Program-made: the position numbers and the translations under genes
Shown here: one piece after another, positions 7,832 to 16,354 of the stretch
How the letters are laid out: each line of letters opens with the position of its first letter
How positions within the stretch are numbered: the stretch's first letter is position 1
The notes under the pieces: model-generated
The model's input: the letters and a program-made list of their open reading frames with translations, nothing else
Database searches by the model: none
What the model was told of the DNA's origin: nothing
Source of the DNA: M3007 sp044230315
GTDB lineage: Bacteria > Bacteroidota > Bacteroidia > Chitinophagales > Saprospiraceae
DNA: 64,000 nt
Direction of reading: 5' to 3'
NCBI GenBank assembly: GCA_044230315.1
Contig: JBGARJ010000032.1
Coordinates: 1 to 64,000 of the forward strand

Positions 7832-9082
7832 ATGTTGTACCGATTCTACTCCCATTGGCGCAGTTCGTATGCCGGTATCCCGATCCGGATCTGGTTTCTT
7901 TCCCTGGTTAGCCTGGTCAACCGTTGCGGGGCCATGGTGGTGGTATTTCTCACCATTTACCTGACGCAGCACCTGGGTTTCGGCATCCGCGAGGCGGGTT
8001 ATGTGTTGGGGTGTTTCGGCGCGGGCGCGTTGTTGGGGGCTTTCGTGGGCGGGCGGCTGACCGACCGGTTCAGTTACTACCCGATCATGTTGTGGAGCCT
8101 GATCCTCAACGGCCTGATGCTGATCATCCTGATGGAGCTGAGCAATTTTTGGGCCATGTGCGCCGCGGTGTTCCTGCTCAGCGCCATTTCAGAAGTGTTC
8201 CGGCCGGCCAACTCGGTGGCCATAGCGCGGTACAGCACGGTGGATACCCGCACGCGCTCTATCTCGCTTTACCGGATGTCGGTCAACCTGGGCTGGACGG
8301 TGGCGCCCGCCATCGGCGGCGTGCTGGCGGGCATGGGCTGGCATTGGTTGTTTATCATCGACGGGCTCACCTGCCTGTTTGCGGCGGTGCTGCTGCGCAT
8401 TTTTATCGCCCCCAAACCCGGGCCGAAAGGCGAACCGGAGCCGGAAAAACCGGCGCAGCCCGCTGAAAAACCGGCTGCCGTTTCCCTGGCGACGCCCTAC
8501 CGCGACCGGCCCTTCCTGGTGTTCGTCGGGCTGACCATCCTGAACGCGATCGTGTTCATGCAGTTGTTGTGGACGGTGCCGATCTTTTTCAAAGAGTCGT
8601 ACCATTGGGACGAGCACACTATCGGCCTGGTATCGGCCATCAACGGGCTGACGGTCTTTTTAGTGGAAATGCCGCTGATCTACCGCATCGAAGGGCGCCG
8701 TTCGCGGCTGCAATACGTGCGGCTCGGCCTGATGTTGTACGCTGCGGCGTATATGTCGTTCCTGCTGCCGCCGGGCGGCATGCCCACGGCGCTGGTGTTT
8801 ATCGTGGCCATTTCGTTTGGCGAGATGTTCGTGATGCCGTTCAGCAGCAATTTTGTATTTGGCTACGCGGCAAAAGGCAGCGCAGGCAGTTACATGGCCT
8901 TGTATACCATGGCCTATTCGGTATCCAACATCATCGCACCGCTGCTCGGCACCCAACTTATCGCCCTGTGGGGCTACCATACGCTCTGGATGGTGCTCGG
9001 CTGCATCGCCGGCATCACCTGGGTAGGTTTTTGGCTGTTGGAAAAACGAACGGAGGCTTCCCTTGCCGGTGCGCCGGCATGA
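7832..9082 (+). CDS. MFS transporter
   Basis: The protein has 416 residues. The ATG at 7832 starts MLYRFYSHW just before the first membrane helix; an upstream in-frame ATG adds 50 polar, unlikely residues. About 12 hydrophobic segments are visible, with the MFS signature after helix 2 (GGRLTDRFSYYPIM), a conserved helix 4-5 region (RPANSVAIARYSTVDTR) and a Pro/Glu/Lys-rich central loop (about 205-230) between the two halves. It is an inner-membrane secondary transporter. It resembles MdtH/YceL-type drug exporters, but the substrate cannot be inferred. It stands alone and converges on the next gene across a long inverted repeat. Confidence 0.9.
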   Translation: MLYRFYSHWRSSYAGIPIRIWFLSLVSLVNRCGAMVVVFLTIYLTQHLGFGIREAGYVLGCFGAGALLGAFVGGRLTDRFSYYPIMLWSLILNGLMLIILMELSNFWAMCAAVFLLSAISEVFRPANSVAIARYSTVDTRTRSISLYRMSVNLGWTVAPAIGGVLAGMGWHWLFIIDGLTCLFAAVLLRIFIAPKPGPKGEPEPEKPAQPAEKPAAVSLATPYRDRPFLVFVGLTILNAIVFMQLLWTVPIFFKESYHWDEHTIGLVSAINGLTVFLVEMPLIYRIEGRRSRLQYVRLGLMLYAAAYMSFLLPPGGMPTALVFIVAISFGEMFVMPFSSNFVFGYAAKGSAGSYMALYTMAYSVSNIIAPLLGTQLIALWGYHTLWMVLGCIAGITWVGFWLLEKRTEASLAGAPA

Positions 9083-9119
9083 AGCCCGAATTTCAGCGGA
9101 TTGGTGCGGCGGGGCAACT

Positions 9120-9249
9120 GAATACAGGAATGAAGATTACTTGATTGAAGCTTTTTGCTGTGGGTTCACCCTTTTTGAAAACGGTGCTTTTCAGGAAAAG
9201 CTGAAAATCTTCCGGCATCTTCAATCAGGTAATCTTCATTTATGTATTC
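9120..9249. repeat. Long inverted repeat between convergent genes
   Basis: The segment 9120-9150 is the inverse of 9219-9249, matching 28 of 31 bases, around a 68-base centre. It sits between the convergent MFS and barrel genes. It could be a bidirectional transcript end or a small MITE-like element; there is no poly-T tract. Confidence 0.6.
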
Positions 9250-9262
9250 CACCGGCTTCCGC

Positions 9263-9847
9263 CTATTCGCGGGCCCGGAAATTGAGGAAGAATTTGAACC
9301 CGAAATTGATAAAGATAACTTTGGCCTGGGTGCGGTAACCGGCGTTGAGCACCACCTCCGTATTCCGGAATTCGTCGACGATATAGAAATACCCCAATTC
9401 CGTGCCGAGGGTGAAATCGAGCTTGTTCGGCGTTTTCTCCGGATCGGTAGGTATCGCTTTGTCGTTGAAATCGTAGCGAAGGCCCACTTTACCGATGGCC
9501 GTAAAAGCGCTCGCATGGGTTTTGGCGCAACGGTTGCCGTTGGACCGGTACATGCCCGCTCCGGCTTCCAGTATCGCAAACGGACCCCAAAGGGTGGTTT
9601 TGTTGAACTCCTTGGAGGACGGATCAAAGGTAAACGTAGTGCCCAAGCCGAGCCGGGCCACGCTCCAGTGGGTGCCGACGTTCATCGCCACATCGACCCC
9701 TGCGCCCACCCGGTGCTTCGTATTTTCAACGTCGGGGGTGTGGAAATAGAGAGAAGGCACGTCGAGAAACAGGCGGGGTCCGGTGTATTGCGCCTGTACG
9801 GAACAAGCGGCCAATAAAAAGGCAAAAAGCAGGGAGGATTTGAACAT
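9263..9847 (-). CDS. Predicted outer-membrane beta-barrel protein
   Basis: The protein has 194 residues. A signal peptide (1-19, AACSVQAQ) precedes alternating hydrophobic and polar strands typical of small barrels: VGAGVDVAMNVG, VARLGLGTTFTF, FAILEAGAGMY, GKVGLRYDFN, FTLGTELGYFYIV, TEVVLNAGYR and a final FINFGFKFFLNF. The terminal aromatic-rich strand suits BAM-dependent assembly. It belongs to the broad OmpW/PorT-like porin set of Bacteroidota; no specific family could be assigned. It is a single gene, convergent with the MFS gene. Confidence 0.75.
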   Translation of the reverse strand: MFKSSLLFAFLLAACSVQAQYTGPRLFLDVPSLYFHTPDVENTKHRVGAGVDVAMNVGTHWSVARLGLGTTFTFDPSSKEFNKTTLWGPFAILEAGAGMYRSNGNRCAKTHASAFTAIGKVGLRYDFNDKAIPTDPEKTPNKLDFTLGTELGYFYIVDEFRNTEVVLNAGYRTQAKVIFINFGFKFFLNFRARE

Positions 9848-10043
9848 GAGATAGAATGGTTGAGTGATCGATGATGATATGCGTATAAGTCATGGCTGGC
9901 CGGTCGGCAGACGCTGAAAACCGACTGACTGCTGCCTGCCTGGCGGGGCAGGCCCGGAAATTCAACATTTTACCAGGGCCCAAACAAAGGGCAACTCTGG
10001 AAGAATGCCTTTCTTTGCCGGCAGCAAAAAACGGCATTTTCTG

Positions 10044-11738
10044 ATGGCAAAACAAACAACAAAAAAAAAGCAGGCCGCCCGCAAAACCAATACGCCGATC
10101 ACCGGCGCCGCGCCCGACCGCTGGATGCCCTGGGTGGCGGCCGGTTTGGCCTTCCTGTTGTTCAGCACGGGGTTTAGCCACGGAATGGTGTCGATGGACG
10201 ACCATTCGGCCACGATTGACAATCCGGCAGTAAAAAATTTCTCCCTGGCCATGTTTGGCCAATTCAACCTCGGGATGTACGCGCCGCTGACCTGGATGGG
10301 CTACGCCATCGCCTATGTGTTGGGCAAAGACAGCGCCTTTTGGTACCATTTATTGAGCGGAGCGGTGCATGCGGCTAATGTTTTTCTCGTGTTCCGGCTG
10401 TTTCGCCGCCTCGAAGGGCATGCGGGCCAGGCTTTTCTGATCGCCCTGTTTTTTGCCATTCACCCCTTGCAGGTGGAGGCGGTGTCGTGGGTGGCGGCAT
10501 TCAGTATGCCGCTTTTTACCCTCTTTTCACTGCTGGCGCTGCTGGCCTATGTTCGGCACACCGAAGCGCCGTCGCCGTGGGGGAAACCGTACTGGTTGGC
10601 GCTCGGCTTTTTTGTACTGGCTTGTTTGTCCAAATCCGCAGCGGTGGCCCTGCCCCTCACGCTGCTGGTTGTCGATCTGTGGCTGAGCCGCCGCCCGCTG
10701 AGCCGCCAGTCGCTGCTGGAAAAAGCGCCGTTTTTTGCCGTGGCGCTCGGTTTTGGCCTGCTCACTTTATATTCCCGCGCTCAGGCGGGCCACCAGATGG
10801 ATACGCTTGCCGGCGGATTCACGGTGGCCGACCGCGCGCTGATGGCTTGCCATACGCTGTTGTTCTACTGGACCAAGATCCTGCTGCCCCTGGGGCTCAG
10901 TATCTGGTATCCGTTCCATAAATTGTCTGACGGCGGCTGGTCCTGGACCTATTACGCGGCCCCGGTGGTGCTGGCGGGTATCCTTTACGCTGTTTGGCGC
11001 AGCCGCCAACGCGCGCCGTTTGTGTTTCGTGGCGTGCTCTTTTACCTGGCGAATATCGTTTTTGCCTTGCCGTTTTACACCATCGGAACGTTCGAACTCC
11101 GCTCCGACCGCTACAACTACCTGGCCATCCTCGGTATTTTCAGCATACTCGCCGCCTTGCCGGCCTATTTCCGCGACAAACGGCCCCAACTGACCGAACG
11201 CCTCTGGGTGGGATTGTACGCCGCGGGGCTGTTTTGGCTGATCATTTCGGCGGCGCGTATCCGCGATTGGAGCGATACGATCACCCTGATCAACCAGGCT
11301 ATCGCCAAACAAGGCGATAATTTCGGCAAGGCCTACCTCTGGCGGGGTATGGAGTACGGGGATAACAACAACGGCCAGCAAGCCCTCCAGGATTTCAACA
11401 AAGCGATCAGTGTCAACCCCAACCTCACCGACGCCTACAAATACCGCGGCGGCCTCCTTGGCTTCGCCAAACAATACGACCGCTCGCTCGACGACTTTAA
11501 CAAATACCTCGAACAACGCCCCGGCGACCCCGAAATCCTCTACAACCGCGCGCTCTCGCTGGTCAACCTCAACCGCTTTCCCGAGGCCCTGACCGACCTG
11601 AACAAGGCCCTGGAAATCGACCCCAACTTCACGCGGGCCTATCGCGCCCGGGGCAACGTGCGCAAACAACTCGGCGATACGGCCGGCGGCGAGGCCGATT
11701 TAAAAACCTGGGACGAGCGAAGCAAAAACGAACAATAA
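10044..11738 (+). CDS. TMTC-like membrane glycosyltransferase-fold protein with TPR tail
   Basis: The protein has 564 residues. I chose the start at 10044 (MAKQTTKKKQ, basic N-terminus); an upstream ATG at 10005 would add 13 residues. About ten membrane helices fill residues 30-410. The early MDDHSATIDNPAV carries the acidic pair typical of GT-C enzymes, and HPLQVEAVSWVAAFSMPL matches the TMTC/PMT family signature. The last 150 residues are TPR repeats (KAYLWRGMEYGDNNNGQQALQDFNKAI; ILYNRALSLVNLNRFPEALTDLNKALEIDPN). Relatives transfer sugars from lipid carriers to exported proteins; donor and target are unknown here. It is monocistronic. Confidence 0.82.
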   Translation: MAKQTTKKKQAARKTNTPITGAAPDRWMPWVAAGLAFLLFSTGFSHGMVSMDDHSATIDNPAVKNFSLAMFGQFNLGMYAPLTWMGYAIAYVLGKDSAFWYHLLSGAVHAANVFLVFRLFRRLEGHAGQAFLIALFFAIHPLQVEAVSWVAAFSMPLFTLFSLLALLAYVRHTEAPSPWGKPYWLALGFFVLACLSKSAAVALPLTLLVVDLWLSRRPLSRQSLLEKAPFFAVALGFGLLTLYSRAQAGHQMDTLAGGFTVADRALMACHTLLFYWTKILLPLGLSIWYPFHKLSDGGWSWTYYAAPVVLAGILYAVWRSRQRAPFVFRGVLFYLANIVFALPFYTIGTFELRSDRYNYLAILGIFSILAALPAYFRDKRPQLTERLWVGLYAAGLFWLIISAARIRDWSDTITLINQAIAKQGDNFGKAYLWRGMEYGDNNNGQQALQDFNKAISVNPNLTDAYKYRGGLLGFAKQYDRSLDDFNKYLEQRPGDPEILYNRALSLVNLNRFPEALTDLNKALEIDPNFTRAYRARGNVRKQLGDTAGGEADLKTWDERSKNEQ

Positions 11739-11799
11739 GCGCTGGCGGGCATGAACAGGATGAGCAGGAATCACGTCAACGAGGGTTTGAAGACGGCGC

Positions 11800-12369
11800 T
11801 TAATTCATCTTGTCGACCCTGTCTGTTCCAGCTTGCTGGATCAAATCGGCGGCCAGTTTGGCCGCCAGGCGGTCAAACTGTTTGATTTGATCGATTTCGA
11901 GTTTTAGCAGTGCGGGGAACTGTTCAAAACAATAGTCTAACACCCGTTTTTTCAGAGCCAGCACCTGTGGGTCCTTATGGTCGGGCGCATCGGCAGCAAC
12001 CGGATCGCGGCCGGCTTGCAATGTGTCGATGGCGCCGATCAATTGCCCGGCCTGTGCCCGGGCCTGCGCCGTAAAAGTCTTGATCTGTTCGTCGCTCCGG
12101 GCACTGAACCCCTCGACCTGCTCGAAGGCAAAATCACGCACTACCAGCGCGAGATCATTGATCTTTCCCTGGCGGTTCAGGCTGAAGCGCTCGGCTTCGC
12201 GCAGGGCGTCGAGCGAGCCGTAGGTACCCCGTTCGCCGACGCGCTTGTCGATCCAGGCGCCGCTGTCTTCCTCGCGTTCTTCCGCCACCCAGGCTTTTTT
12301 TTGCTTGCGGCGACTCCACAAGCCGACGGCTAAAAGGACGAGGATAAAAAGGCCAAAAACGATTCCCAT
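11800..12369 (-). CDS. Small membrane-anchored coiled-coil protein, unknown function
   Basis: The protein has 189 residues. I chose the ATG at 12369 because it starts an N-terminal anchor (GIVFGLFILVLLAVGLW, about 2-18); a longer in-frame form is possible. The rest is a cytoplasmic, helical, Gln/Ala/Asp-rich region (SARSDEQIKTFTAQARAQAGQLIGAI). I do not recognise a family. It is divergent from the next gene with only 22 bases between starts, so the two promoters must overlap the neighbouring genes or share sequence. Confidence 0.6.
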   Translation of the reverse strand: MGIVFGLFILVLLAVGLWSRRKQKKAWVAEEREEDSGAWIDKRVGERGTYGSLDALREAERFSLNRQGKINDLALVVRDFAFEQVEGFSARSDEQIKTFTAQARAQAGQLIGAIDTLQAGRDPVAADAPDHKDPQVLALKKRVLDYCFEQFPALLKLEIDQIKQFDRLAAKLAADLIQQAGTDRVDKMN

Positions 12370-12391
12370 AAAAATTCGATCTTGCAAGGCA

Positions 12392-13267
12392 ATGGACCTG
12401 CAAACCTGGCAAAAATCGGGCAAATTCTTCAACTACCAGGGCCAGCACCGCATCTTTTATCAGGATGCCGGCGCCGGCGAAGCGGTGTTGCTCCTGCACG
12501 GCTTTCCCACGGCTTCGTGGGACTGGCACAAGTTATGGCCCGACCTGGCCCGGCGATTCCGGGTGCTGGCGCCGGATCTTATCGGCTTCGGCTTTTCGGA
12601 TAAGCCGCGCTCCTACCCGTATTCCATTCCCGATCAGGCCGAGCTGGTGGAGAACTTGCTGCGGCAGGAACAAGTGGAGGCCGTGCACGTATTGGCGCAC
12701 GATTACGGCGACACCGTAGCGCAGGAACTGCTGGCCCGGTGGCTCGACCGGGATCAGGCCCGGCAACCGGGCCTCCGCCTGTTGTCGATGACGCTGCTCA
12801 ACGGCGGGCTCTTTCCGGAAACGCACCGGCCCAGGCCCATCCAGCGGGCACTGATCAGCCCGTTTGGAGCCTTGCTGCGTCCCTTTTTGACCAAAGCGGC
12901 CCTCCGGAAGAATTTTCATGCGATCTTCGGGAAAAACACGCCGCCCACCGAACCCGAGATCGACGCGTTCTATGCACTCATGACGCATAACGGGGGTGTG
13001 GATATTTTTCACCGGCTGATCCGCTACATGCGCGAACGCCGCCGGCGCCGGGCCCGCTGGGTGGGCGCCTTGCAGAACGCTGCCCTGCCGCTGCGTTTGA
13101 TCGCCGGTGCGGCCGACCCCATTTCCGGCCGGCACATGGCCGAACGGTACGCCGCCCTGGTGCCGCACCCCGACGTGGTGTTGCTCGACGGCATCGGGCA
13201 CTATCCGCAGATCGAAGCGCCCGAACAGGTGCTGGCGCATTTTCTTGCTTTTTTGGCTGTAGCATAG
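12392..13267 (+). CDS. Alpha/beta hydrolase, MEST-like
   Basis: The protein has 291 residues. The ATG at 12392 gives MDLQTWQKSGKFF, right before the first strand. The oxyanion motif LLLHGFP is at 34-39, the nucleophile elbow AHDYGD at 102-107 with Asp104 as nucleophile, the acid in GAADPIS, and the catalytic His270 in GIGHYPQ. An Asp rather than Ser nucleophile fits the epoxide-hydrolase / haloalkane-dehalogenase branch. HDYGDTVAQELLAR, NGGLFPETHRP and RARWVGAL closely match animal MEST (mesoderm-specific transcript), whose substrate is unsettled. It is likely cytoplasmic, with no signal peptide. Confidence 0.85.
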   Translation: MDLQTWQKSGKFFNYQGQHRIFYQDAGAGEAVLLLHGFPTASWDWHKLWPDLARRFRVLAPDLIGFGFSDKPRSYPYSIPDQAELVENLLRQEQVEAVHVLAHDYGDTVAQELLARWLDRDQARQPGLRLLSMTLLNGGLFPETHRPRPIQRALISPFGALLRPFLTKAALRKNFHAIFGKNTPPTEPEIDAFYALMTHNGGVDIFHRLIRYMRERRRRRARWVGALQNAALPLRLIAGAADPISGRHMAERYAALVPHPDVVLLDGIGHYPQIEAPEQVLAHFLAFLAVA

Positions 13268-13433
13268 CGCCCGGTGGAAATCTTGTGAGTGGGTGGGAAA
13301 AGGCCCAAAATAGCCCTGTATCGCTGCGTTTTTCGCATTTTGGGGCTGCTATTGCGGCGGCGTGTTTCTTTTCGGGATTCTGGTGAACAAACCACGCCGT
13401 ATTGCCTTATAACAAGGTCTAAACGCCTTCATC

Positions 13434-14114
13434 ATGCTAGCAGAATTGCGGCAGGTCAGCAAATCATACCCGACAGGCGACCAAACGATCGTGGCCTTGC
13501 AACCCACCAGCCTTCAGTTGCGCGAAGGCGAACTCCTGCTGATCATAGGCCCTTCCGGTTCCGGCAAAACGACCCTCCTCTCACTCCTCGGCTGCGTCAT
13601 TTATCCCAGTGGCGGCGACCTGTACGTCGACGGTCATTATGTGAACGGGATGAACGAAAAAGCGCTCGCGCATCTGCGCCGGAATGTTATCGGTTTCGTG
13701 TTCCAGAACTTCAACCTGCTGGCCCCGCTCACAGCGGAAGAAAACGTGGCCATGCCGTTGCAATTGCAAGGCGTGTCCAGGCTGGAAATTCGACAGCGGG
13801 TGCATCGCGCCCTCGAAACGGTGGGCATGTACGAGCGCCGCAAGAGTCTGCCCCGGACCCTGTCCGGCGGTCAACAACAACGGGTCGCCATCGCCCGCGC
13901 CCTCGTTGCCAACCCTAAGATCATCCTGTGCGACGAACCCACGGCGGCGCTCGATAAAAATTCGATGGGCATCGTGATGCAGGAACTGCGCCTGCTGGCC
14001 GATGCCGGCAAATCGGTGGCCGTCGTCACGCACGACCCGCGCCTGAAAGCTTACGCCCACCGCATCATCGAAGTGGAGAACGGGATCGCTCGGGAAGTGG
14101 ATCACTTTAACTGA
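13434..14114 (+). CDS. ABC transporter ATP-binding protein (LolD/MacB/DevA type)
   Basis: The protein has 226 residues, typical for LolD/DevA ATPases. Walker A is GPSGSGKT at 39-46, Q-loop VFQNFNLL at about 89-96, the ABC signature LSGGQ at 143-147, Walker B IILCDE at 163-168, and the H-loop is VVTHD. It powers the export system made with the next three genes: 24 bases to the adaptor, then permease and TolC in the same direction. The likely job is moving a substrate from the inner membrane or periplasm across the outer membrane. The substrate is unknown; relatives handle lipoproteins, glycolipids, macrolides or peptides. Confidence 0.93.
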   Translation: MLAELRQVSKSYPTGDQTIVALQPTSLQLREGELLLIIGPSGSGKTTLLSLLGCVIYPSGGDLYVDGHYVNGMNEKALAHLRRNVIGFVFQNFNLLAPLTAEENVAMPLQLQGVSRLEIRQRVHRALETVGMYERRKSLPRTLSGGQQQRVAIARALVANPKIILCDEPTAALDKNSMGIVMQELRLLADAGKSVAVVTHDPRLKAYAHRIIEVENGIAREVDHFN

Positions 14115-14138
14115 CACACCTTTAACCGGCTACATGCC

Positions 14139-15086
14139 ATGCGAAATCGGTATTTTACGCCATTCCTGCTTCTCCTGTTCCTGGCCTGCGGCAAAACCGG
14201 CGAACCGGCAAAAACCGGCCCAATGATCGGCGCCGACAGCATTGCAGTGCGCGAGGTGCGCGACGTCATGGGCATTGCCATGATCGAGCCCGGGGCCCGG
14301 CTTACCGCGTTGGCTTCCGAAGCCAGCGGCATCGTACGGCAACTTTTCGCGCAGCCCGGTCAGGCCCTGAAGGCCGGTCAACCCATTCTGGCCCTCGATG
14401 CAGCCGTTGAAAACGCGCAGTTGCGCCAGGCCAGTTCCAAAAGGGCCACCCAGCGCAACGCGGTGCAGGGCGCCGAGGCCAACCTGGACCTGTTGCGGCT
14501 GCAACTGGATAAAGCCCGGGCCGATCTCCGGCGCGACGAATCGCTGCATGCCGGCAATGCCATCACCCTGCAGGCGCTCGAAAACAGCCGGTTCCAGGTC
14601 AGCGACCTCGAACAGCAAGTGCGCGCGCAGGAGGCGTTGATCCGCCAGCAACAATCAAAAACCGGTGAATTGCAGGCCGATATCCGGTATTTTCAAATCC
14701 TGCTGACCCAAAAAACGGTGCGGGCGCCGGCCAACGGCACACTCCTGTCGCTGGAGGTGCACCCCGGCGAGTTTGTTGACGCCAACGCCGCTATTGGCGA
14801 TTTTGCCCCCGACGGGCCGGTGATCGCCCTGACGGAGATCGACGAACTTTTTGCCGGCCGCATCCGGGTCGGGCAAAAAGCCGTGATCCGGCCGCAGGGG
14901 AAATCCGACACGCTCACGACGGGTACCGTGGTACTGACTTCGCCCTACCTGCGCAAAAAATCACTTTTCTCCGACAAGCCAGACGACCTCGAGGACCGCC
15001 GCGTGCGCGAAGTGCGCGTTCAACTCGACGACCCCTCGAAGCTCCTGCTCGGCAGCCGCGTAGAATGCGTCATCGCCGTGCAGTAA
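14139..15086 (+). CDS. HlyD-family adaptor lipoprotein of the ABC exporter
   Basis: The protein has 315 residues. A lipoprotein signal ends at FLAC (Cys17), so it should be lipid-anchored in the periplasm. A biotinyl-lipoyl half-motif (GIVRQLFAQPGQALKAGQPIL, about 65-85) leads into a coiled-coil hairpin (about 90-180, rich in Gln/Arg/Leu), then the second lipoyl half (VRAPANGTLLSLEVHPGEFV) and a beta-barrel domain (IDELFAGRIRVGQKAVIRP). This is the membrane-fusion-protein order, as in DevB/MacA. It should bridge the permease to TolC. It lies between the ATPase and permease genes, an order seen in DevBCA-like loci though not identical. Confidence 0.9.
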   Translation: MRNRYFTPFLLLLFLACGKTGEPAKTGPMIGADSIAVREVRDVMGIAMIEPGARLTALASEASGIVRQLFAQPGQALKAGQPILALDAAVENAQLRQASSKRATQRNAVQGAEANLDLLRLQLDKARADLRRDESLHAGNAITLQALENSRFQVSDLEQQVRAQEALIRQQQSKTGELQADIRYFQILLTQKTVRAPANGTLLSLEVHPGEFVDANAAIGDFAPDGPVIALTEIDELFAGRIRVGQKAVIRPQGKSDTLTTGTVVLTSPYLRKKSLFSDKPDDLEDRRVREVRVQLDDPSKLLLGSRVECVIAVQ

Positions 15087-15173
15087 GAACGTGTTTCCAT
15101 TTTCGCCTCTGCATGAAATTCCAAACCTGTTCAAAGCCCCAACGCCGCAAGTAATATTTTGGAGGAATGCGCC

Positions 15174-16298
15174 ATGTTTAAAACGGCCGTAAAATTCATT
15201 ATATACGACAAACCCAAATCGGTGGGCGCCCTGGTGGGTATTGTTATCTCCATCTTCCTGGTGGGGCAGCAAGCGGGCATTTTTGTTTTCCTCACCAATG
15301 CCATGCAGAGCCTGGTGGTCAACAACAACCGGTATATCTGGGTGGTGGACGCCAAAACGGACAATGCGCACCAACTGGCCGACCTCGACCTGCGGGTTGG
15401 GCGCGAGATCGCCAGTTTGCCGGGCGTCGAGCGGGTGTACCCGGTGGTGCTGGCCGGCGGGGTTGCCAGGTTTGCCAACGGCAAATCGAGCGGCATAACG
15501 CTGGTGGGCGCGCAGGCGCCCGAATTTGCCGGCGGCCCCTGGGGGCTCAACCCCGTTTACCCGCGCGACATGTTGCCCGAGGGCGCAGTGGTCACCGAGT
15601 TTTTTGACAAAAAAACGCTGGGCGATGTGGCGCTGGGCGAGTATTTCGAGATCAACGGCGCCAAGGTGTACAACGCCGCCAATACCCGGGGCGTACGCGG
15701 CTTTGGCACGCCGGCTTATGTGTTCACCACCATCGAGCGGGCGCGGGCCCTGGGGCATTTTCCCACGAACAAAGCCAGTTTTTTCCTGGTCAAATGGCAG
15801 CCGGCGGCGGCCAAGCAACAGATCATCGACGCCATTAACGACGCTTTGCCCACGGTGCGTGCCTGGGACGCCGATCGCTTTGCCGCCTCAACGGTGCGTA
15901 TTATCCTCACCTCCAGCGGCATTGCACTCTCCGTGGGTACCCTGATTATTTTCGCCATCTTATCAGGCCTGGTCATCATCGGGCTCACCCTGTATTCGGC
16001 AGCCATCGACCGCCTGCGCGACTACGGCACACTCAAGGCGATGGGCGCTACCAACGGCTACATCACGCGGCTGATCCTGACCCAGGCCCTTTTGATCGCG
16101 CTTCTGGGGTTTGCCATCGGGCGCCTGCTGGTGGAAGCGTTCCGCCAGGCTATCGCCAGGGCGGGTACCATGTTCGATTTTTCGCCGGGCGTACAGATCG
16201 GTTTTTTCCTGCTCACCTTGCTGATCGCGCTCGGCGGAAGCCTGTTTGCCATCCGCCGGATCAATTTGTTGGAACCCGCGCAAATCTTCCGGCAATGA
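15174..16298 (+). CDS. ABC transporter permease (FtsX/DevC type)
   Basis: The protein has 374 residues. The ATG at 15174 was chosen because a rare GGAGG (15161-15165) lies eight bases upstream. One membrane helix near the N-terminus (GALVGIVISIFLVGQQAGIF) is followed by a long periplasmic domain (about 50-250) and three C-terminal helices (LIIFAILSGLVIIGLTLY; ILTQALLIALLGFAIG; IGFFLLTLLIALGGSLFAI). This is the MacB/FtsX/DevC topology. RLRDYGTLKAMGATNGYI is the typical coupling segment contacting the ATPase. The stop overlaps an ATG of the TolC reading frame (ATGA at 16295). Confidence 0.92.
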   Translation: MFKTAVKFIIYDKPKSVGALVGIVISIFLVGQQAGIFVFLTNAMQSLVVNNNRYIWVVDAKTDNAHQLADLDLRVGREIASLPGVERVYPVVLAGGVARFANGKSSGITLVGAQAPEFAGGPWGLNPVYPRDMLPEGAVVTEFFDKKTLGDVALGEYFEINGAKVYNAANTRGVRGFGTPAYVFTTIERARALGHFPTNKASFFLVKWQPAAAKQQIIDAINDALPTVRAWDADRFAASTVRIILTSSGIALSVGTLIIFAILSGLVIIGLTLYSAAIDRLRDYGTLKAMGATNGYITRLILTQALLIALLGFAIGRLLVEAFRQAIARAGTMFDFSPGVQIGFFLLTLLIALGGSLFAIRRINLLEPAQIFRQ

Positions 16299-16354
16299 GC
16301 CGCATTGAACGTCCCGGCCAGCTATCCTGCTGCAAACCCTTGCAACTGCACGCC

